Origin: Flavobacteriales bacterium
GTDB lineage: Bacteria > Bacteroidota > Bacteroidia > Flavobacteriales_D > Sanyastnellaceae
Assembly: GCA_947457325.1 (NCBI GenBank)
Contig: CANGVU010000039.1
Coordinates: 1 to 8,091 of the forward strand
DNA: 8,091 nucleotides
Reading direction: 5' to 3'
Under the pieces are notes generated by a model that saw only the letters and a program-made list of their open reading frames with translations, was not told the origin of the DNA and ran no database searches. The first letter of the stretch is position 1. The number at the start of each line of letters is the position of its first letter. The translations under genes and the position numbers were made by a program. Positions 1-6,099 of this stretch are shown one piece after another.

Positions 1-1
1 A

Positions 2-2218
2 GACAAACAAATCATCGTTCAATACACCCCCCACCTCATTGAATTGAGCGAAGGTTTTGTAGACAACGACCAACAAATAGCCCTTTATACCGATCACCAA
101 ATCTTTGAACGTTACCACCGTTTCAAACTCAAAGAAGGTTTCAAGAAAAGCAAAGAGGCACTGACCTTAAAAGAAATTTTATCGCTTCAGCCGGGCGACT
201 ATGTCGTGCACATTGATCACGGTGTCGGTCAATTTGCCGGACTTCAAAAAATTGATGTCAACGGCAAAGAGCAAGAAGCCATTCGCTTGGTGTACAAAGG
301 TGGTGACACACTGTACGTGAGCATACACAGTTTGCATCGCATCAGCAAATACAGCGGAAAAGAAGGCACTGCGCCCAGCATGGATCGCCTGGGAAGTCCT
401 GCTTGGCAAAACCTAAAACAAAAGACCAAGGCCAAAGTCAAAACCATTGCTTTTGATTTGATAAAACTATACGCCAAAAGAAAATCCACCATCGGCCATG
501 CCTATCCGCCGGATAGTTATTTGCAAATGGAGTTGGAAGCTTCTTTCATGTACGAAGACACGCCGGACCAAGCCAAGGCCATCACAGCGGTCAAACAAGA
601 CATGGAATCTCCTTCACCCATGGACCGACTGGTCTGTGGCGATGTGGGTTTTGGAAAAACAGAAGTGGCCATGCGCGCCGCTTTCAAAGCTGCTACGGAC
701 GGAAAACAAGTCGCCGTGTTGGTGCCCACCACCATTCTTGCGTTGCAACACTACAAAAGCTTTGCTGCGCGATTCCGTGATTTCCCAGTAACGGTAGACC
801 ATATCAGTCGATTCAAATCTTCCAAAGACAAAAAAATCACTTTGGAAAAATTAGCCAAGGGCCAAGTTGACATTCTCATCGGAACGCATTCCATTGTGGG
901 TAAAGATGTCAAATTCAAAGACCTTGGATTGATGATCATCGATGAGGAACAAAAATTTGGCGTTGCTGCAAAAGACAAATTAAAAACCATGAAAGCCAAT
1001 GTGGATGCGTTGACTTTAACAGCAACTCCCATCCCACGAACGCTTCAGTTTTCACTCATGGGCGCCCGCGACCTGAGCATCATTCAGACTGCACCACCCA
1101 ATCGCCATCCCATACATACCCAACTCATCACCATGGATGAAGATGCCATTCGCGATGCCATCAGTTACGAGGTGCAAAGAGGGGGCCAGGTATTTTTCAT
1201 CAACAATAGAATTCAAAACCTGCAAGAAGTTGCCGGCATGATTCAACGCCTTTGCCCCGATGTTCGCATCGGCATTGGCCACGGTCAAATGAAAGGCGAA
1301 CAGTTGGAAGAGGTGATGACCCAATTCATAGAAGGCGCATTTGATGTGTTGGTTTCTACTTCCATCGTCGAAAGTGGCATTGACATCTCCAATGCCAACA
1401 CCATCATCATCAACAATGCGCATCAATTTGGTATGAGCGACCTCCACCAGCTACGTGGTCGTGTGGGTCGAAACAACAAAAGAGCGTTTTGCTATCTCAT
1501 CTCACCGCCCATCCACCTCATGCCCGATGACACCCGAAAAAGATTGACCGCCATTGAGCAATTCAGTGATCTGGGAAGCGGATTGCACATTGCCATGCGC
1601 GACCTAGACATCCGCGGTGCGGGAGATTTACTCGGAGGAGATCAAAGCGGTTTCATCAATGAAATGGGATTGGAAACCTACCAGAAAATATTGGGAGAAG
1701 CGCTGGAAGAATTGAAACAAGAACACTTCCAAGATCTCTATCAAGAAGAGCTCAACCGCGAATCCAAATTTGTCAAAGAAACCAATTTGGAAACAGACAT
1801 GGAGCTCTTCATTCCCGATGATTACGTCAGTGACATTCGGGAGCGAATTGCCCTTTACAAAGCGTTGGATGATTTGGACAACGAAGCCCAAATGGAGAAA
1901 TTCATCAAGGATTTGGTAGACCGATTTGGCGCGATTCCCGAACCCACCTTGGCCTTGATAGACACCATGCGCATCCGTTGGACTGCCAATGCACTGGGCA
2001 TGGAGAAATTGGTCATGAAGTCCGGAAAAATGATCGCCTACTTCATCTCCAAACAAGACTCGCCGTTTTACCAAAGTGAGGTATTTACACGTATTCTAGA
2101 ATTCTTGAAGAAATACAGCCATGAGGTGAAAATGTACGAGAAGGACAATACCCTCCGAATGAGTTTTCAAAACATCAACAACGTGCACATTGCCTTGCAA
2201 TGGTTGCAGCGCATTTGA
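2..2218 (+). CDS. mfd: Transcription-repair coupling factor Mfd, C-terminal part (5' end outside window)
   Basis: Mfd is a cytoplasmic ATP-driven DNA translocase that pushes stalled RNA polymerase off damaged DNA and recruits UvrA. The reading frame is open from base 2, so the TTG at 44 is only an internal codon. The 738 visible codons are roughly the last two thirds of a protein that usually has about 1100 residues. Numbering visible residues from base 2, an RNA-polymerase-interaction domain starts near residue 65 (GDYVVHIDHGVGQF). A RecG-like superfamily 2 helicase core follows: Walker A GFGKTE (216-221), DEEQ Walker B (314-317), TATPIPRT (340-347) and motif VI QLRGRVGR (483-490). The C-terminal TRCF domain begins near residue 600 (MELFIPDDYV). 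No frameshift or lost motif was seen. The UvrB-homology N-terminal modules lie off the left edge. The stop is 33 bp from hldD with no terminator, so read-through into that gene is possible. Confidence 0.97.
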   Translation, partial: DKQIIVQYTPHLIELSEGFVDNDQQIALYTDHQIFERYHRFKLKEGFKKSKEALTLKEILSLQPGDYVVHIDHGVGQFAGLQKIDVNGKEQEAIRLVYKGGDTLYVSIHSLHRISKYSGKEGTAPSMDRLGSPAWQNLKQKTKAKVKTIAFDLIKLYAKRKSTIGHAYPPDSYLQMELEASFMYEDTPDQAKAITAVKQDMESPSPMDRLVCGDVGFGKTEVAMRAAFKAATDGKQVAVLVPTTILALQHYKSFAARFRDFPVTVDHISRFKSSKDKKITLEKLAKGQVDILIGTHSIVGKDVKFKDLGLMIIDEEQKFGVAAKDKLKTMKANVDALTLTATPIPRTLQFSLMGARDLSIIQTAPPNRHPIHTQLITMDEDAIRDAISYEVQRGGQVFFINNRIQNLQEVAGMIQRLCPDVRIGIGHGQMKGEQLEEVMTQFIEGAFDVLVSTSIVESGIDISNANTIIINNAHQFGMSDLHQLRGRVGRNNKRAFCYLISPPIHLMPDDTRKRLTAIEQFSDLGSGLHIAMRDLDIRGAGDLLGGDQSGFINEMGLETYQKILGEALEELKQEHFQDLYQEELNRESKFVKETNLETDMELFIPDDYVSDIRERIALYKALDDLDNEAQMEKFIKDLVDRFGAIPEPTLALIDTMRIRWTANALGMEKLVMKSGKMIAYFISKQDSPFYQSEVFTRILEFLKKYSHEVKMYEKDNTLRMSFQNINNVHIALQWLQRI

Positions 2219-2251
2219 TGCCCCAATTTGATGTAAATTAGCAAAAAAAAG

Positions 2252-3220
2252 ATGATCGTCATTACTGGTGCTGCAGGTTTTATTGCATCCGCTTTGGTGG
2301 GAAGACTCAACGAGTTGAGGTATTTTGATTTGGTCTTGGTCGATGACTTCTCGCGCGAAGATCGCAAAGTCAATTACAGCCAAAAAAAATACCGCTGTTT
2401 GGTCGAGCGCAGTGAATTCCCCGCTTGGTTGGATGCCAATGAAAATCAAGTAGACTTCATTTTTCATTTGGGCGCTCGCACCGATACCACTGAATTCAAC
2501 AAAGCCATCTTTGACGAGCTCAACGAGCAATACTCACAAACCATTTGGAACAAGTGTGTGGAATATGCGATTCCATTGGTTTACGCATCTTCAGCAGCTA
2601 CCTATGGTGATGGAAGTTTGGGTTACAACGATGACCACAACATCATCCCGCAGCTCAAACCTTTGAATCCCTATGGCGATTCCAAGAACAACTTTGATAT
2701 CTGGGCGTTGCAACAAAAGACAACTCCATTTTTTTGGGCAGGTTTAAAATTCTTCAATGTATACGGCCCCAATGAATACCACAAAGGCCGCATGGCCTCT
2801 GTTGTGTGGCACAGCTACAATCAAATCCTGAACAATGGAGATATGAAGTTGTTTCGTTCACACAACCCCAATTACACCGATGGTGGTCAAATGAGAGACT
2901 TTGTTTACGTGAAAGATGTGGCCAACGTGTGTGTTTGGTTGATGGAGACCCGAAAGAAATCAGGAATCTACAACCTAGGCAGTGGAAAGGCCAGAACGTT
3001 TTTGGACTTGACCAAAAACACCTTCAAAGCCATGGGCAAAGAAGAAAACATTTCTTTCATCGACACCCCCATTGACATCAGAGACAAATACCAATATTTC
3101 ACCGAAGCCAATATGAACAAACTCATAGAGGCTGGGTATCCACATCCCTTTCACACGTTGGAGGAAGGGGTGTCTGATTACGTCTCCAACTACCTTATGC
3201 AAAACTTGAAAATTTACTGA
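2252..3220 (+). CDS. hldD: ADP-L-glycero-D-manno-heptose 6-epimerase
   Basis: This enzyme converts ADP-D-glycero-beta-D-manno-heptose to the L-glycero form, the last step in making the activated heptose used in the LPS inner core. The 322-residue protein is a short-chain dehydrogenase/reductase of the extended type, at about the family length. The NAD(P)-binding glycine motif GAAGFIAS is at residues 6-13. HldD signatures follow: GARTDTTE (74-81), YGDGSLGY (118-125), NPYGDSK (139-145), FFNVYGPNEYHKGRM (167-181), RDFVYVKDV (215-223) and DIRDKYQYFTEA (275-286). Tyr141 and Lys145 form the YxxxK pair, and Lys178 matches the second catalytic residue known from the E. coli enzyme. The ATG at 2252 lies right after an A-rich run (2243-2250) and puts the glycine motif at the expected N-terminal place. 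The stop is one base from the next gene. No other heptose gene is present in the window, which is common for hldD outside LPS clusters. Confidence 0.96.
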   Translation: MIVITGAAGFIASALVGRLNELRYFDLVLVDDFSREDRKVNYSQKKYRCLVERSEFPAWLDANENQVDFIFHLGARTDTTEFNKAIFDELNEQYSQTIWNKCVEYAIPLVYASSAATYGDGSLGYNDDHNIIPQLKPLNPYGDSKNNFDIWALQQKTTPFFWAGLKFFNVYGPNEYHKGRMASVVWHSYNQILNNGDMKLFRSHNPNYTDGGQMRDFVYVKDVANVCVWLMETRKKSGIYNLGSGKARTFLDLTKNTFKAMGKEENISFIDTPIDIRDKYQYFTEANMNKLIEAGYPHPFHTLEEGVSDYVSNYLMQNLKIY

Positions 3221-3221
3221 T

Positions 3222-3647
3222 ATGTCAAAAATAGTTTACGTCACCCGCAGAGAGCGATTCAACGCAGCACACAAGCTGTGGCATGAGGAATGGAGTGCAG
3301 AAAAAAACCTGGAGGTGTTTGGAAAATGTTCCAACCCCAACTGGCACGGACACAATTACGAATTGTTTGTGACCATCAAAGGAGCATTAAAAGAAGAAAC
3401 TGGATTTTGCATGGACCTCAAGGTACTCAGCACCATTATTAAATCCAAGGTAACCGACGTTATCGATCACAGAAATTTGAACTTGGATATCCCATGGATG
3501 GCGGGAATTAAAACGTCTACAGAAAATCTAGCTGTTGTAATTTGGGAAAGAATTGAGCAAGAGATCAAAGAAGCAGGATGCCAATTGCACTCCGTTAAAT
3601 TGTATGAGACGGAAAACAATTTCGTAGAGTACTTTGGTGGAGAATAA
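3222..3647 (+). CDS. 6-pyruvoyl-tetrahydropterin synthase / QueD-family enzyme with animal-type active-site spacing
   Basis: This is a 141-residue member of the PTPS/QueD family, which acts on 7,8-dihydroneopterin triphosphate, the FolE product. Products vary by subtype: 6-carboxytetrahydropterin for queuosine, or 6-pyruvoyltetrahydropterin for tetrahydrobiopterin. Zinc ligands are His17 (FNAAHKL), His42 and His44 (HGH). The catalytic Cys36 sits in [15 protein letters not shown], giving Cys-x5-HGH. Asp82-His83 (DHRNL) complete the catalytic set and Glu129 (LYETENN) is the pterin anchor. As I recall, canonical QueD has Cys-x3-HGH, whereas animal PTPS has Cys-x5-HGH with very similar flanks (FGKC, NPN, HGHNY, YETDNN). 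I infer a PTPS-II-like enzyme, but substrate and product cannot be settled from sequence, so no symbol is given. Other names a database may give are queD or 6-carboxytetrahydropterin synthase. The gene starts one base after hldD, ends one base before folE, and is presumably co-translated with them. Confidence 0.93.
   Translation: MSKIVYVTRRERFNAAHKLWHEEWSAEKNLEVFGKCSNPNWHGHNYELFVTIKGALKEETGFCMDLKVLSTIIKSKVTDVIDHRNLNLDIPWMAGIKTSTENLAVVIWERIEQEIKEAGCQLHSVKLYETENNFVEYFGGE
3639..3642 (+). promoter_or_regulatory. Possible Shine-Dalgarno (GGAG) for folE
   Basis: GGAG lies six bases before the ATG at 3649, within the last codons of the upstream pterin gene (Gly-Gly-Glu). The other two close junctions in this block have no comparable motif, and Bacteroidota generally rely little on Shine-Dalgarno pairing, so it may be chance from the Gly codons. 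It supports the ATG over the TTG at 3634. Confidence 0.35.
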
Positions 3648-3648
3648 T

Positions 3649-4200
3649 ATGGAAGAAGCAGTCAGAAAAATATTGACCACCATCGGTGAAGACCCCAACC
3701 GGGAAGGACTATTGAAAACACCGGAGCGCGTAGCCAAAGCTTATGAGTTTTTGACACAAGGCTATCAGCAAGACGCCAAGGATGTTTTAGAATCCGCCAT
3801 GTTTTCCGAATCCTATTCCGAAATGGTGTTGGTCAAAGACATTGAAGTGTACTCCTTGTGCGAGCACCACCTGCTTCCCTTTTTTGGAAAAGCACACATC
3901 GCTTACATTCCCAATGGTAAAATTGTTGGACTAAGCAAAATCCCACGTGTAGTGGATGTGTTTGCGCGCAGACTTCAAGTGCAGGAACGATTGACCATTG
4001 AAATTAGAGACTGCATCCAAGAGACCCTCAATCCGATTGGGGTAGCTGTGGTGATGGAATGCCAACACTTGTGCATGCAAATGAGGGGCGTGAATAAACA
4101 AAATTCGTTAACAACCACCTCTGCATTCAGCGGAGCGTTCTTGGATGACGACAAATCTCGAAAAGAATTTATACATTTGATCGCAAACAAATTGAAGTAA
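3649..4200 (+). CDS. folE: GTP cyclohydrolase I
   Basis: FolE opens the GTP ring to give 7,8-dihydroneopterin triphosphate and formate, the first step to tetrahydrofolate and also to biopterin and queuosine-type pterins. With the ATG at 3649 the protein has 183 residues, close to the length of compact bacterial Fol[19 protein letters not shown] (14-31) is the family's N-terminal signature. The zinc site is Cys71 and His74 in CEHHLLPF, plus Cys142 in [10 protein letters not shown]; His73 corresponds to the catalytic histidine of the E. coli enzyme. The GLSKIPR segment (94-100) is also present. Because the zinc cysteines are kept, this is the zinc-dependent type IA enzyme and not the FolE2 type. 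A TTG at 3634 would add five residues, but it lies inside the PTPS-like coding end. The ATG is preferred because it follows the upstream TAA by one base and has a GGAG six bases upstream. Confidence 0.97.
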   Translation: MEEAVRKILTTIGEDPNREGLLKTPERVAKAYEFLTQGYQQDAKDVLESAMFSESYSEMVLVKDIEVYSLCEHHLLPFFGKAHIAYIPNGKIVGLSKIPRVVDVFARRLQVQERLTIEIRDCIQETLNPIGVAVVMECQHLCMQMRGVNKQNSLTTTSAFSGAFLDDDKSRKEFIHLIANKLK

Positions 4201-4201
4201 T

Positions 4202-4912
4202 ATGAATACACCAGATTTTCAAAGAGATTTCTCCATTGATGAAGTAAGTTCATCCAGTGTAAAAGCGTTCATGAACCGCGTATTTGGTCTGATGTCTTTG
4301 GCATTGATCATCTCCGGTATCACCGCTTTTCAATTTTCAGAAACCATGTTGTCCATGCTCAGCAACGGCGGCACCATGATGATTTACGCGCTCATGTTTG
4401 CCCCATTCATCTTCATCTTGGTGATGAACTTTGGGTTCAACAAACTCAGCCCAATGGCACTCACCGTAACCTTCGCAGCTTTTGCTGTGGTAATGGGAAT
4501 GAGCCTTTCCACCATCTTCTTGGTTTACTCCTTGGGAACCATTGCCAAAGTGTTCTTCATCACTGCAGGACTTTTTGGTACCATGGCCGTCTTGGGTTAT
4601 ACCACACAAACGGATTTGACCAAAATGGGCACCTTCTTGATGATGGCCTTGTTTGGAATGATCATCGCCTCCTTGGTGAATTGGTTCATGCACAGTGAGC
4701 AGTTGGACTACATCATCAGTTGCGTTGGCGTTTTGGTTTTCACTGGTCTTACTGCTTATGACGTTCAACGTTTGAAAAGAATTGGAATGGGTGTCGAATA
4801 TGGAACAGCAGCAGCATCTAAGTTAGCCGTGATGGGAGCTTTGAGCTTGTACTTGGATTTCATCAATCTGTTCATCTACCTATTGCGCATTTTTGGCAAT
4901 AGCCGTGACTAA
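4202..4912 (+). CDS. Bax inhibitor-1 / YccA-YetJ family integral membrane protein
   Basis: This 236-residue protein belongs to the BI-1 (TMBIM, formerly UPF0005) family of inner-membrane proteins. B. subtilis YetJ is a pH-sensitive calcium-leak channel, E. coli YccA modulates FtsH, and most other bacterial members have no proven role. A polar N-terminus (1-20) is followed by about seven hydrophobic segments near 26-46, 57-76, 83-105, 113-132, 141-162, 168-188 and 206-230. Family signatures are YTTQTDLTKMG (133-143), TAYDVQRLKRIG (184-195) and SLYLDFINLFIYLLRIFG (215-232). Asp187 and Asp219 fall in the two conserved positions that make the di-aspartyl pH sensor in YetJ. The ATG comes one base after the folE stop, and the gene is the last before the terminator at 4931. 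Calcium or proton leak is a family-based inference only. Confidence 0.93.
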   Translation: MNTPDFQRDFSIDEVSSSSVKAFMNRVFGLMSLALIISGITAFQFSETMLSMLSNGGTMMIYALMFAPFIFILVMNFGFNKLSPMALTVTFAAFAVVMGMSLSTIFLVYSLGTIAKVFFITAGLFGTMAVLGYTTQTDLTKMGTFLMMALFGMIIASLVNWFMHSEQLDYIISCVGVLVFTGLTAYDVQRLKRIGMGVEYGTAAASKLAVMGALSLYLDFINLFIYLLRIFGNSRD

Positions 4913-4930
4913 TATTCGAAATTAGATTTT

Positions 4931-4959
4931 AAAAGCCCGCCACTAGGCGGGTTTTTGTT
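4931..4959 (+). terminator. Strong intrinsic terminator after the BI-1-family gene
   Basis: CCCGCC (4936-4941) and GGCGGG (4946-4951) form a perfect six-bp GC stem with the loop ACTA. G4935 can wobble-pair with T4952, and A4931-4934 can pair with T4953-4956, extending the helix. Five Ts (4952-4956) then GTT form the U-tract. It lies 18 bases after the BI-1 stop and should end the mfd/hldD-to-BI-1 transcript. The reverse orientation gives the same stem followed by CTTTT, a weaker terminator, though no minus-strand gene is there to need it. The next start codon is at 4963, unusually close. Confidence 0.92.
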
Positions 4960-4962
4960 ATC

Positions 4963-6093
4963 ATGCAAGATTTCTTCATACACCTACCAGCCTCAACAGA
5001 AAGAGGAAAAGGCTGCAAAGCTTGGGGCATTCAATCTGAGTTTGTCCTCCCTTTTCCCCTATCCAATGATGCATGGGAAAAAGCGCAATCTTGGCTGGAC
5101 CAAGAGGAGGGAAATTGGATTTTCTCTTTGCTCAGTTATGAGGCCGGATTTCAGCATTTGGGCGTTGAACTAAAAAACAACCCCATACAACCTGCTCTGC
5201 TTTTTATCGTACCCAAAAACATTGAGTGGTTCGCGGAAAATGAAATCAATACCGAAAACCACAAACTACCCTCTCTCCTGTTCAGTCCAGTTGAAAATGA
5301 AGAATCATATTACAACAAACTGAATACCATCAAAGCGCATTTGATGCGCGGTGATTACTATGAAACCAACTATTGCACGCAACTCATGACTGAGGTCAGT
5401 GAAATGAATCCTTATCAGCGTTGGTTGCAATTGTTTCAAGCCAATCCTGCTCCTCATGCTGCCTTTGTTCAATGGAAAGCGCATCACCTGATGTGTCTTT
5501 CGCCTGAACGATTCATTCAAAAAAAAGGTGACACCTTGATCTCCCAGCCCATCAAGGGAACCATCAAAAAAGGAACTACACAAGAAGAAGATCAAATTTT
5601 AAAAAATCAATTAAATCACTCCTTAAAAGACAATACTGAGAACACCATGATTGTTGATTTGGTGCGAAATGATCTCAGCAAAATTGCTCAGAAAGGAAGT
5701 GTAAAAGTTACTGAACTAGCGCACATCTATTCCTTCCCAAAACTGCACCACCTTGTTTCTACAGTCCAATGTCAAATCAAACCTGGCATCAACTTCACAT
5801 CCATCATGGCCGCAATGTTCCCAATGGGCTCCATGACTGGTGTGCCCAAGAAAAATGCAGTGAACTCCATGCATGACTTGGAAACCAACCCCAGAGGTTG
5901 GTACAGCGGAACACTGGGCATCATCTTACCCAATGGAGATTTTGATTTCAACGTAATCATCAGAAGCATTTATTGGAACAATAATTCACACCAAGCCAAC
6001 ATTGGAATTGGCGGAGCCATTACCTTGCATTCCAACTTCAAAGAAGAATACCAAGAATGTTGGTTAAAAGCACAAAGTCTAATCAATCCCTAA
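4963..6093 (+). CDS. pabB: Aminodeoxychorismate synthase component I
   Basis: PabB adds ammonia to chorismate to give 4-amino-4-deoxychorismate, the precursor of p-aminobenzoate for folate. The chorismate-binding fold spans about residues 115-372: GDYYETNYC (130-138), SPERF (180-184), PIKGT (196-200), ENTMIVDLVRND (226-237), FPMGSMTGVPK (286-296), RGWYSGTLG (311-319) and GIGGAI (348-353). Lys198 in PIKGT is the nucleophile that marks PabB; anthranilate synthase TrpE usually has Ala there (PIAGT), which argues against TrpE. At 376 residues it is shorter than E. coli PabB (453), with a reduced N-terminal region. The ATG at 4963 is forced: the frame has a stop at 4930 with no other start after it, and the next in-frame Met is residue 129. 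No PabA-type glutaminase or PabC lyase gene is in the window. tilS follows after six bases. Confidence 0.92.
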   Translation: MQDFFIHLPASTERGKGCKAWGIQSEFVLPFPLSNDAWEKAQSWLDQEEGNWIFSLLSYEAGFQHLGVELKNNPIQPALLFIVPKNIEWFAENEINTENHKLPSLLFSPVENEESYYNKLNTIKAHLMRGDYYETNYCTQLMTEVSEMNPYQRWLQLFQANPAPHAAFVQWKAHHLMCLSPERFIQKKGDTLISQPIKGTIKKGTTQEEDQILKNQLNHSLKDNTENTMIVDLVRNDLSKIAQKGSVKVTELAHIYSFPKLHHLVSTVQCQIKPGINFTSIMAAMFPMGSMTGVPKKNAVNSMHDLETNPRGWYSGTLGIILPNGDFDFNVIIRSIYWNNNSHQANIGIGGAITLHSNFKEEYQECWLKAQSLINP

Positions 6094-6099
6094 GCGAAA

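Noticed and set aside
44..46. TTG as a possible start of the first gene
   Set aside because: The frame is open to the left edge and the protein is plainly the C-terminal part of Mfd, so this is an internal codon.
1052..1447. Minus-strand open frame of 131 codons inside mfd
   Set aside because: It lies wholly opposite the conserved Mfd helicase core and shows no recognisable protein family; it is a shadow of the real gene.
2204..2230. Promoter for hldD (TTG at 2204-2206, CCAATTTG at 2223-2230)
   Set aside because: The -7 candidate keeps TTTG but lacks the TA, and the spacing is short. hldD may simply be read from the mfd transcript or a promoter inside mfd.
2218..2241. Tiny seven-codon ORF whose ATG overlaps the mfd stop (TGATG), with the 8-mer ATTTGATG repeated at 2213-2220 and 2226-2233
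   Set aside because: It is too short and its composition is unremarkable. A 13-base-spaced 8-mer in AT-rich sequence is easily chance, and no leader-peptide pattern or hairpin was seen.
1628..2530. Two further long minus-strand open frames (1628-2074 and 2096-2530)
   Set aside because: They are antisense to conserved mfd and hldD coding sequence and have no family features.
3634..3636. TTG start for folE giving five extra residues
   Set aside because: It lies inside the upstream gene's coding end, whereas the ATG at 3649 has the same one-base spacing as the neighbouring junctions and a GGAG upstream.
4337..4768. Minus-strand open frame rich in His, Gln and Gly opposite the BI-1-family gene
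   Set aside because: The His-rich composition is what antisense reading of Met- and hydrophobic-rich membrane-protein codons gives; there is no other support.
4963..6093. Anthranilate synthase component I (TrpE) as the identity of this gene
   Set aside because: The PIKGT lysine is the PabB nucleophile, TrpE normally has PIAGT, and no trp genes are nearby.
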